DNA from: Oscillospiraceae bacterium
GTDB lineage: Bacteria > Bacillota > Clostridia > Oscillospirales > JAAYXM01
Length of the DNA: 35,157 nucleotides
Assembly (NCBI GenBank): GCA_015068085.1
Contig: SVLF01000027.1
Coordinates: forward strand, 1-35,157
Direction: 5' to 3'
The translations under genes and the position numbers were made by a program. Positions 24,209-34,200 of this stretch are shown piece by piece (the first letter of the stretch is position 1; each line of letters starts with the position of its first letter). The notes beneath the pieces are model-generated. The model was not told the DNA's origin and made no database searches. It saw nothing but the letters and a program-made list of their open reading frames with translations.

Positions 24209-25222
24209 CTAAAGTGTCAGGGAAAATTCGTGCAATTCCCAATCTTTTTCAGTTATGATTCCGGAAAAACCGCGAGAAGATGCGGCGCGGCGGAAAAGTG
24301 CATCGCCGTATTCCCGCGCCCACTTACCGCATGCGCGGCGGACATCGAGAGGGGACATTCCGTAAGTTTTGATGCAGTTTCTGTAGAGATGGCTTGCGTT
24401 TGCAAAACCGCTTTTTTCGGCAATTTCCGCAATCGACATATCGGTATATCGGAGATATTCAAGAGCAACTTCGAGCTTGAGCGTCATAAGATATTCATGG
24501 CATGTTCTTCCGATAGTTGTGCTGAAAGCGTCTGTAAACATACGGCGTGACATCAGCGCGGCATTTGTCAAATCCTCAATCGTAACATTCTCTGTTTTGT
24601 GGTTAAGCATATATTGCATAGCGGCATCAACACATTCTGTTTTTGCTTTTGCGGAAATTATTTCTTTTTTGGAAAATATGCCGGAAGAATTGTCAATGCA
24701 AATTTCAAGAAGACGGGCAACTGCAGAAAACATTTTTGTGGTAAAAGCTGCGGCGTATTTGCGATACTCAGCCAAAAGCTCATGACAGATAACATCAGCA
24801 GTGTCTTTTTGCTTTCCTGTTATCGAAATGACAGGGGACAGGTAGAATGTGTCAAAAGAAGCAGTGTCATAGCTGTGTGATAAAAAAGGTATGCACTTTT
24901 TCTCAAGCTCGCCTTTTTTGATTGAGATGGAAATAACATCAAGTGTTGAAAGGTCGGATGCTGAAGAATCTATGGAATGAACCATATAAGGGAAAATAAC
25001 GGCAACAGACCCCGTCTTTTGTGGATATCGCACACCGTTTATTGTGTGGGTGTATTCGCCGGAAACGGTATACCATATCTGCAGGTAATCATGCCAGTGA
25101 ATATCACTTATGCGGGTGTCGTGGATTTTGGAAACGATTATAGGAACAATATCAAAAAGCTTGATTGCATGGCCGAGCGCCGGATTAAGTGCTTTAAATG
25201 GGGACATATGGATAATGTTCAT
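24209..25222 (-). CDS. AraC-family transcriptional regulator, cassette 2
   Basis: This 337-residue regulator is the paralogue of the one at 2183-3199. It has a cupin-like sensor with HWHDYLQIWYTVSG and a C-terminal double helix-turn-helix (MSIAEIAEKSGFANASHLYR). The ATG at 25222 is chosen because AAAGGAGG (25239-25232) lies 9 nt upstream and because it matches the start of the paralogue; the open frame extends 43 codons further without support. It is divergent from the secreted protein at 25415, and the gene pair mirrors cassette 1. Control of that gene and the following lyase is inferred from orientation and shared promoter motifs. Confidence 0.93.
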   Translation of the reverse strand: MNIIHMSPFKALNPALGHAIKLFDIVPIIVSKIHDTRISDIHWHDYLQIWYTVSGEYTHTINGVRYPQKTGSVAVIFPYMVHSIDSSASDLSTLDVISISIKKGELEKKCIPFLSHSYDTASFDTFYLSPVISITGKQKDTADVICHELLAEYRKYAAAFTTKMFSAVARLLEICIDNSSGIFSKKEIISAKAKTECVDAAMQYMLNHKTENVTIEDLTNAALMSRRMFTDAFSTTIGRTCHEYLMTLKLEVALEYLRYTDMSIAEIAEKSGFANASHLYRNCIKTYGMSPLDVRRACGKWAREYGDALFRRAASSRGFSGIITEKDWELHEFSLTL

Positions 25223-25255
25223 TTTCCCCGTCCTCCTTTCGCTGTTTCTAAGATA

Positions 25256-25284
25256 ATGATACAACATTTTTCGTAATATTGCAA
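25256..25284 (-). promoter_or_regulatory. Sigma-A promoter of the cassette 2 AraC gene
   Basis: On the minus strand, -35 TTGCAA (25284-25279), a 17-bp spacer and -10 TATCAT (25261-25256). The plus-strand pattern ATACAACATTTT-N8-TTGCAAG is identical in spacing to the one at 3242-3268. Confidence 0.68.
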
Positions 25285-25350
25285 GGAAAATTTCAGTTTC
25301 TAATTTTATATGTAAAAAATAAAAATCGCCCGATTGTGCATATTGCCCCA

Positions 25351-25379
25351 TTGAGAAATCAGAAGAGGAATGTTAAAAT
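25351..25379 (+). promoter_or_regulatory. Promoter of the cassette 2 secreted protein gene
   Basis: -35 TTGAGA (25351-25356), a 17-bp spacer and -10 TAAAAT (25374-25379) with an upstream TG. AATGTT (25369-25374) overlaps the -10, as in cassette 1. Confidence 0.6.
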
Positions 25380-25414
25380 TTAATTACAATATTTTTAATG
25401 GAGGCTTATGCACT

Positions 25415-28162
25415 ATGAAAAAACTAATTTCAACCTTATTAACCATTGCAATGCTGCTCTCTCTCATCCCGGCAGCCTTTGCAGCAGAAACAACCACTCT
25501 CGAAAAATCCGGAGTGAAGATTGTTTATGATATCAGTGGACTTATGAAAACACGCAATATGCCAGGGGAACCTACCAAAACGAGTATGACTGTTATTACA
25601 TATGAAGAAACTGACGGTTTTTATAGCTTTGTAAAAGGTACCGATGGAACCCACTATGAGAATAATGGTACATATGACGGCGGATCTTTAGTATACACGC
25701 AGTCAGGGGATTCAAGTAAAATTGATTATCTGGGGATTGGCGGAGACGCAAAGCTTTCTTTTGAGTTTGTTGTGCCAAAAGCCGGGCTGTATGATTTGGA
25801 GATAAATTATGCTTTGTCAAACAATGGAGAGCTAAAAAATACGGCGGTCAATGTTTATTTGGATTTAGAAAATAATCAGATAACGACAAACAGTAGTGCG
25901 CTACGAGGCTCATATATATGCTACGATGAGAATGTTTCGGTGCTGACTGCTACGACACCGTATGTTATAAAGGATTTGGAATTTTCAAAAGCCGGAAAAT
26001 ATACAATAACCTTTACTACTAACACTAACAGATGGCATAGAAACACTATAGGCACATTCGTCCTCAACGGCGGAGATGATCTCGTTCCGATGATGTCAAC
26101 CTGTGAAATCGCGGACGATACACTTGCGGTTGGTGAAAACGCACAGATTACGGCAGAGGCGAAAAAGCTTTCTGACGGAAGCGATGCAACAGGTGTTACT
26201 TATTCTTATGCATCGGCTGAAAATAACATAGCAGAAGTTGATGAAAATGGAAAGGTTACCGCAAATGCGGTTGGAAACACCGAAATCACGGTTACTGCAA
26301 GCTGTAACGGTCAGTCGGCAAGTAAAGTAATTCCCGTTTCGGTAATTCCGGACGGCGCAGCCGGAATAAATCTTACTTATAACTTCTCCTCACTTATGAT
26401 AGGGTGGAAAGAAACAAACCCGGGCTTTGCAAAATTAACCTATGATGCAACTTATGATTTGAATAATTATTTTGCAAATAGTGAAGGTCATTTAGGACAT
26501 CACAGCGACAACGAATACTTCAAAGGTAATCAAACAGATACAAGTGGTAAAAAGCGCGGTCTTCAGATTGCAAAAAGAGAGGCATGGTATGCTGCAACGA
26601 TACAGGTACCGGTAAGCGGAAGCTATATAGCCTCTGTTGATTATGCAAAACATAGCTCCAACACCGGATATCTTGCCGTATATCTTTTTGAAAAAAATGC
26701 AGATTTGTCAATAGAGGAAATAACTGCACAATTAACGCCTGCAAATTTGCTTAACAGAGTTTATCAAAAAGATACTAATGCAAATATTACATGGCAGGAT
26801 GAACCGGCAATATTAGGTGTTGAACAAATTGAATCCGGAGAATACTATCTTGTTTTCCGTCAAGAAACTGAAGGTGCCTACGCTTGGTTCGGTGATTTCT
26901 ACCTCAATGGTTATGGCGACGGAGTTGCGCCGATTATACCGGATTGCACAGTTGCGAAAACCACTCTCGAAGAAGGCGAAACAGTTGATGTAATAACTTC
27001 TGAAGTAAGATACTTAACAGACGGAAATGAAGCATCAAATGTAGCATACACATATGAAAGCTCAGACAATAACGTTGCAGAGGTTGAAAACGGAAAGATT
27101 ACTGCAAAGAACGGCGGTAACGCAACGATAACCGTAAGTGCAACAGCAGATGGTGCAACTCTTCCGGGAACAAGAACTATCGACCTCACAGTAACAGCAC
27201 CGACAGTTTTGCCTTCGGAAGAAGAAATAAAGGATGTAACAGTAAAATTTAAGGCAAGTGCATATGCGGGCGGAAACGTTTCGAACTCGAATGTTCAGGA
27301 CGTAACAATCGGCGATGATGTTACGGTCACCGCAACTGCAAACGACGGTTACACATTTGCATACTGGAAGAACAGCGCAGGAGTTGTTCTTTCAACAAGC
27401 GCAACCGAAACCTTTAAGGTAAATACAAATATGGGCGTTATCGCTGTGTTTGACGCAGAAGCAACAGATACAGCAATTCCGGTACAGTTCTACAACGGCA
27501 ACGGAATGCCGCTCGGAAGTACAAGCGTTGCAAAGGATACAACATTTGGTGCGGCAAAGACTGCGGCAGGTGTTCTTACAATTCCGACGCTCACAGGCTT
27601 TGTATTCAGCCACTGGAGTGACAAGGATGCAGAAGTTGCAATAGCCGATGGCGACCTTATAACAGCTCTTACCCGTGCAGTTGCAATTTATAAGGATGAC
27701 GAAACAAAGACATATACTGTCAAAAACGGTGATGCAACAGTTGCAAGCGGCAAGAAGTACGGCGATAGCGTAACACTAAACGGAAGTGACAATTTCAAGG
27801 CTTGGAAGCTCGGCGATAAGGTTATGAGCTATGAGAAGGACTTCACCTTCAATGTATATGGCAATATTACCCTTACGGAAGTAACGGACGAGACAATGGA
27901 AAAGGCACCTGTTCTCGTTCTTGATAAGGTTGGCGGAAACTACTTCCTCACATACGATTCGGGAACCTATGAGCTTATTGAAGCAGGTATTCTTTTTGCA
28001 AAGACTGGAAAACCGGAAATCGGAAGTTATAATTCAAAGGCAATTGCAGTAAAGGGAACAGGACAGTTCACTGCACAGCCGAGTACAGATAACGAACCAA
28101 TTGCCCGTGGCTATATGATTTGCAAATCAGGAGACGACTACAAGGTAATATATGCAGACTAG
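25415..28162 (+). CDS. Secreted BIG2/InlB-repeat protein of cassette 2
   Basis: This 915-residue exported protein has a signal peptide (MKKLISTLLTIAMLLSLIPAAFA, cleavage near 23). It contains two units of beta-sandwich plus BIG2: sandwich at about 27-215, BIG2 at 220-307, sandwich at 318-508, BIG2 at 510-600. Two InlB-type repeats follow (about 606-690 with GYTFAYWKN, and 690-765 with GFVFSHWSD), then a third partial repeat. The C-terminal domain (833-915) is shared with the protein at 4216 (EAGILF, GQFTA, ARGYM, KVIYAD). No SLH or sortase motif is present. The start at 25415 is set by the signal peptide and GGAGG (25400-25404). It occupies the same position relative to AraC and lyase as its paralogue but has one more sandwich/BIG2 unit. 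The function is unknown; glycan binding is inferred. Confidence 0.87.
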   Translation: MKKLISTLLTIAMLLSLIPAAFAAETTTLEKSGVKIVYDISGLMKTRNMPGEPTKTSMTVITYEETDGFYSFVKGTDGTHYENNGTYDGGSLVYTQSGDSSKIDYLGIGGDAKLSFEFVVPKAGLYDLEINYALSNNGELKNTAVNVYLDLENNQITTNSSALRGSYICYDENVSVLTATTPYVIKDLEFSKAGKYTITFTTNTNRWHRNTIGTFVLNGGDDLVPMMSTCEIADDTLAVGENAQITAEAKKLSDGSDATGVTYSYASAENNIAEVDENGKVTANAVGNTEITVTASCNGQSASKVIPVSVIPDGAAGINLTYNFSSLMIGWKETNPGFAKLTYDATYDLNNYFANSEGHLGHHSDNEYFKGNQTDTSGKKRGLQIAKREAWYAATIQVPVSGSYIASVDYAKHSSNTGYLAVYLFEKNADLSIEEITAQLTPANLLNRVYQKDTNANITWQDEPAILGVEQIESGEYYLVFRQETEGAYAWFGDFYLNGYGDGVAPIIPDCTVAKTTLEEGETVDVITSEVRYLTDGNEASNVAYTYESSDNNVAEVENGKITAKNGGNATITVSATADGATLPGTRTIDLTVTAPTVLPSEEEIKDVTVKFKASAYAGGNVSNSNVQDVTIGDDVTVTATANDGYTFAYWKNSAGVVLSTSATETFKVNTNMGVIAVFDAEATDTAIPVQFYNGNGMPLGSTSVAKDTTFGAAKTAAGVLTIPTLTGFVFSHWSDKDAEVAIADGDLITALTRAVAIYKDDETKTYTVKNGDATVASGKKYGDSVTLNGSDNFKAWKLGDKVMSYEKDFTFNVYGNITLTEVTDETMEKAPVLVLDKVGGNYFLTYDSGTYELIEAGILFAKTGKPEIGSYNSKAIAVKGTGQFTAQPSTDNEPIARGYMICKSGDDYKVIYAD

Positions 28163-28193
28163 GTAACGGAAAACATTTCCGGTTGCGCAATAC

Positions 28194-28222
28194 TTGCAGA
28201 CGGAACAAAATTCGTTTATAAT
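28194..28222 (+). promoter_or_regulatory. Promoter of the cassette 2 lyase gene
   Basis: -35 TTGCAG (28194-28199), a 17-bp spacer and a perfect -10 TATAAT (28217-28222). The 75-bp gap before the cassette 1 lyase has no comparable promoter, so the two lyases may be expressed differently. Confidence 0.68.
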
Positions 28223-28247
28223 TTAAAGTAAGAAACCGACTCAGCAC

Positions 28248-28276
28248 CGGGAGGATGGATGGCGTTCATCCTCCCG
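28248..28276 (+). promoter_or_regulatory. Leader hairpin before the cassette 2 lyase
   Basis: CGGGAGGATG (28248-28257) and CATCCTCCCG (28267-28276) form a perfect 10-bp stem with a 9-nt loop, followed by TATTTTAAAAGGAG. It lies between the promoter and the ribosome site. It could be a weak terminator/attenuator or a 5' stabiliser. Confidence 0.55.
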
Positions 28277-28297
28277 TATTTTAAAAGGAGAAAGCCT

Positions 28298-31200
28298 ATG
28301 AAAAGATTTCTTTCAATTCTTTTGGTTTGTACCATGCTTCTCGGTCTTGTGCCGCTTTCCGTGTTTGCGGAAGAAACGGTAAATACCGAAAACTTCACTG
28401 TAAATTACAGGCTGGCAGACCATATAAAAGAACTCAAAATGGTTGCTCAGCAGCCAAAGATGAATATTCTTACATATAATATAACCGATGGATTTTACAA
28501 ATTCTATTCAGGACCTTCTGCTCCGGTAAGCGGACAGTTCAGCTATTCTGAAAGCTGCTTCGTTGTCGCTGACGGAAGAACTCTCTCGTTTGAAATTTCC
28601 GTTCCGGAGCCGGGAACATACAACCTTGAGATGTTTCACGCTATAAATAGCGCGGGGCTTGATGTTGATGTTTATTTAAGCCGCGGCGGCGCTGTGTGTG
28701 ATGAAACAACGTATGAGGGCTATTACAGCACATACGATGCAAACACGCCTTACGGAACCTACTATAACAGCAAGATAGTTGCAACTCCATCTGTTATAGA
28801 AAATATTTACATAGCGGAAGCCGGAAAATATGTCATTTCCTTTGTGCCGAATGACAGAAAGGACGACGGCGCGACTAACTGGATTTACGGAAACGTCGGA
28901 AGCTTTAATCTCGTAAAAGGCAATGGAGAAGGCAAGGCATATATGGGCGCCCGTCTTACCGATACCGAAACACTGCTTAAGCTTAACGAAACGAAAAAGC
29001 TTTCTCCAAAGGGTTATCTTTCCGACGGAACGGAAATAGCTTCGGAGCTTTCTGAGTTTGAAAGCTCAAATGAAGCTGTTGCAACCGTATCTGCCAATGG
29101 CGAGATAACGCCGGTTGCCCTCGGCGAGACTGAAATTACCTTCAAAGCTGCATACGCCGGAAAGAGCGAGACTTTAAAGCTTTCGGTGAGAGTGGTTTCC
29201 TCTGACGGTATTACAATTAAATATGATTTTGAAGAAGTTATCACAAAGCTTAATATGGTTCAAGCGAGACCTAATATGACCGAGATTACAACGGATGTAA
29301 CCGACGGTTTCTTCAGCTTCCATTCCGGAACGTTTGATTACTATTATGGTGGAAGACTTTCATATGCCGAAAGATGCTTTGTAATGGCTGATGAAAAAAG
29401 GCTCTCCTTTGAAATCTTTGTTCCGCGCGCAGGTGTGTATAACCTTGAAATGTTCAATGCGGAAAACAGCGCGGCAGTTAAGGTTGATGTGTATTTAAGT
29501 CGCGGAGAGGCAACTTTTGAAAAAAAGATAGGTCAGTATGACTGTAACAATCCCGATTTCCCGATTGGTACATACCAGTACAGCAAAATTGAAGAAGAAC
29601 CAAATGTAATTAAAAATGTTGAAATTCCCGAGTCGGGGAATTACGTCATCTCATTTGTTGCAAACAATGGGGTAGACGGTGACGATAAAAACTGGGGTGA
29701 CTACGGAAACGTCGGAAGCTTTAACCTCGTTGCCGGCGAAGACAGCACCGTTATGGGTATAGAGCTTGCTGACCTTAATAAAACTCAGCTTAAGGTTGTC
29801 GGGCTGATGTCGGACAAGACTCGCGTTGATAATCCGGCAGGGCTTGCGGTTACTTATGAAAGCTCTGATCCTGAAATTGCATCGGTTGACGAAAACGGCC
29901 GCGTAACCGACCATAAAACCGGAACGGTTACCATAACCGCGACTGCAGAGTGCGACGGATTTACCTATACCGACAGCGGAGAATATAACGCGCTTGTTGT
30001 CGGCAAGGGAACGAGTGCATACTATGACCTTGTTTCCGCTATGGCGGGTGCAGGGCTCACAAATGCAGCCGGAAACGGAGGCACGGCTCCGTCTCTTGAT
30101 GCACTCACGCGTGAGAAGACCGGAGGGTATTTTAACTTTCTCAGTGCAACGCAGAAAAATCACAAGAGCGGGCAGATGATGTATGTTGATACATCAATCG
30201 CAATTGCGGACGGATATCAGCTTGCTTTTGAGGTGTTTGTTCCGGAAACAGGTGTGTATACAATGGAAATGTATCCGGCTGTCAATGCTTCCGGCCTTGA
30301 TGTGGATGTGTTTGTAAGCCGTGGTGAAAAATCAACCGCTGCATCTGATAAGGTGGGAACATACAGCACATTTGATGCGCAGTATCCGTATACCGGAACA
30401 TATTTTACCAAGATATCGGAAAAGCCGAAGCTTATTCACGATATCAAGATACTCGAACCCGGATATTATACATTTAATTTCGTCGCAAATGACGGAAACC
30501 CCGGAACAACAACGTGGATATACGGAAACGTGGGTGCTTTCCACCTTGTAAGTGGAAAAGAAAGCGTTCTTGTCGGACTTAAAACAGACGCTTCTGTAAT
30601 TTCGGAAATTTACAGAATTGAAACCGATACATCAGTTCTTGAATATACCGACCCGCAAAACCGCGGTACGGCGCAGATTTCATTCACGGCAAAAACTCCC
30701 GATGGAACGCCAATTGCAAAGGAGATAACAAGTAAACGGTTTAAAACCTCGGATAAAAAAATCGCAACAGTTGATGAGAACGGCGTTGTAACTCCTGTCG
30801 GTGACGGGGTGTGCAACATCACAATGACTGCAACTGTTGACGGGAAAATTTATACCGCGGCGCTTGAGCTTACGGTAATTGACAATACCGGAGTTATCGG
30901 CGGCGAAATTCGTGCGGAAGAGGAAATTTACGTCCGTGAAAAGGCAAAGCTTGGTCTCTTTGCTGAAATGAAGAGCGGAAATATAATCGAAGTTCCGGTC
31001 TCGGAAGTCACGTGGGAAAGCTCCGAACCCGCAATTGCCGAGGTTGATGCAGACGGAATGATTACAGGTATGAGTGAGGGTGATGTCACAGTTACGGCAA
31101 CTGCAACCTTCCGCGGCGCGGAGATGTATGAGGAACGTGAGATAACAGTTACTGAGCATGAAGGTAAGAGAGAACCGACATATTACACATACGAAAAGCG

Positions 31201-34200
31201 CGAAAACGCACTGGATAACGTAAAGAAATATGCTTGGGCAAAAACGATGCAGAAGTCTGCAATTGCAAAGGGAGATACATCTGTTGCAAATTTTGAAAAG
31301 TGGTATGATTTAATCCCCGGTCCGGGTGTGCCTGCATCCATGCAGATAACCCAGAATGGTGACACAAGCTGGAACATCTGTCATTATTGCGGCGTAAACC
31401 TTGCGGAAAATCACGGAAACTACAGCACCATTTATTGGGGTGTAGACCCGCTTAACCGTCCGTGGAAAATCCAGTGTCCGGATTGTAAGCGGCTCTTCCC
31501 GAGTAATGATTTTGGGCTTTTGTATGAGCGCGGTGTGGATGAACACGGATATTTTGACCGTGACCGCGCAGTGGCTGCAAATGCCGTAGCGGTGGAAAAC
31601 GGCGAAGAGGATGCACTTGTAAATGTGCTGTATCCTGAAATCGCAGAAGTTGGAACAATAAACTGCAATCAAGGGCTTCGTCCGGGCGAAAGTGTAGAAA
31701 AGTGGGGCGTAGATGACAGCTTTGGTTATCTTCCGAAGGATGAAAGCGGAAATAACTACACATCAAATAAAATTACAGAGCGCCACAGTTACATTGCAGC
31801 ATACACTTATATCCTCTGGCAGAAGATTGAGGCAGAGGTCACAACCCTCAGAACGGCGTACCTCTATACGGGTGATTATAAATACGGCAGAGCCGGTGCA
31901 ATCCTTCTTGACAGAATAGCAGATGTTTATCCGGATTATCACACTATGGATTATAACTATCCGGACAACATATTCTATATGGGAGATTCAAACACAGGCT
32001 ACGGGAAGATTCACGGAATAATCGCAGACTGTGCCGTTGCAGAGGATTTCTGCCTTTCGGCAGACGCATTTTATCCGATGCTTACGGATTCTACAGTAAT
32101 AAACTTCCTTTCCGAAAGGGCAGAGAAGTTTGGAAACACAGAGAAAAACGATAAGCTTAGCTCTTCGAAGATTCAGGAAAACTGGGAAGAGGGAATATTA
32201 AAAGAAACCTTCCGTGCGGCAAAGAATTATCAGCTCAACGGTAATTTTGGTATGCATCAGGCGGCGGTTGCGATAGCCGCAATCGCGCTCTCCCGTGAGC
32301 CTGAAACGACGGAAATGGTAAAGTGGATATATAAAACGGGAGATGACATTCCCAATAACGTCGGCGGCGGAAATCTCTTCAAGCGTTTTGTAAATGACGT
32401 CTCGCGTGACGGCTTAGGTAACGAAGCTGCGGATAACTATAACATTCTTTGGGCAACGCTTATTCAGTCTGCTGCAGGATATCTCAGGGAGTATAAGGGT
32501 GAGGAAAAGTATGACCTTTATCAGCATCCGAAGTATGCATCAATGTTCACTCCGTTCCTCGCAAAAACGCTCGTTGATGTTCAGTCACCGAATATCGGCG
32601 ACAGCGGTGCCGTAGGTTCAATCGGTTGGAACGGAAGTGTAGGCAGCTTCTCAACCGCATTCGGGAATCTTAAAGAAACTCCGTTTGCAAAAGACCTTGC
32701 ACAGTATATCTATATGAGAAACGGCTATTCCGTTAAGGATTTAAACTACGGAATTTTTGCAGAGAATCCGGAAAGCATTCAGGATGAGATAAAAGCGCTT
32801 GCAACGGACAGCGCACTGACGCGCAGTGAAATGCTCTCCGGCTACGGCTTTGCAGTTCTCAGAGACGGTAATAACCATAAATCGGCAAGCTCTGCAACTG
32901 CAAATAACAACCAGCGCGATTTCTGGATATACTTCGGAAATGTGGGCGGTCACGGCCATTCAGATACAATGAATCTCGGTATTGATGCCTTTGGTTACAG
33001 CATGGCGCCGGATCTCGGTTACCCGCCGATTACAGGTAAGGATCCGGAAAGACTTCAGTGGATATGTCAGGGCATTGCGCACAATACGGTCATTGTGGAT
33101 GGGAAAGCCCGCTTATTAAGTGATAATGCAGGATTTCCGATGCATTTTGACGATGCAGGTATGGTAAAGATAGTCGATGTCGATTCGCCACAGTCGTTTG
33201 AACAGACTGAAAATTACCGCAGAACCGTTGTTATGGTGAACGCGGGAGATGATGTATCGTACGGTATTGATTTCTTCCGTATTACCGGAGGAAACGAGCA
33301 TACCTTCAGCTTTCATGCCGCTGCAGGAGATGCAACGCCTGTATACGGGCTTGATATGACCGAGCAGAAGGATGAAAACGGAAACTGGGTAGGCTCATAT
33401 GCAAGCGGATATGACGAAAACGGAAATCTTGTTGAAGGTGTCAACGTACCGTATACCGATAAGGACGGAAGTACAAAATACTTCACAGGTCCGGGTCAGG
33501 ATCCGTGGACTGCAGATGCGTGGAGCTATGAAACTGTATTCCCGCGCGGATATTCTTGGATGAGCAAGGTTCGCCGCGATAAAACGCCGGATGATACATA
33601 TTCCATTGAGTTCCATGTAAAGGATTACCGCAGGGTGTCCCAAAACAGTGCAGATACTCATCTCCGTGTGACGCAGCTTAACAACTTCACTCCGGATGAG
33701 GTGTCTCTCGTCGGCGGTAAGGTTCCCACAAGATCAGATAACGCAATGTTCCCGAAAACTCTTGATTATCTGCTTGTACACCACCGCGCAGAAGAAGGTG
33801 AAAAGCTCGACAGCCTTTATACAACTGTATATGAGCCGTATAAAGGTAGCAGATATATCAGCGATATTTCTCCTGTTACAGTAACCGGAGAAATCGAGGC
33901 GGATAAACCTGTACATGCGGTGAAGGTAACCCACACAAGCGGCAGAGTTGACTATGTTGTGTATGCAACCGATAATACAAAGACCTATCGTGTGGATAAT
34001 CTCTTTGATTTCCGCGGCTTTGTCGGAGTTTATACGGTAAACCGTGAAAATGCTGTTATATACAGATATGTAAATGACGGAACAATAATAGGTACGGATA
34101 CCAACACCGTCGGTGCATACACCGGAACTGTTGTGGATTTTGATAAAACCTTTGAGTTCGGCGATTTTGAAAACTATATTGACGTAAATCTCGAATGTGA

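Noticed and set aside
28165-28184. Small CGGAAA/TTTCCG hairpin after the cassette 2 secreted gene as a terminator
   Set aside because: The stem is short with a bulge and no T-tract follows, so termination is not supported.
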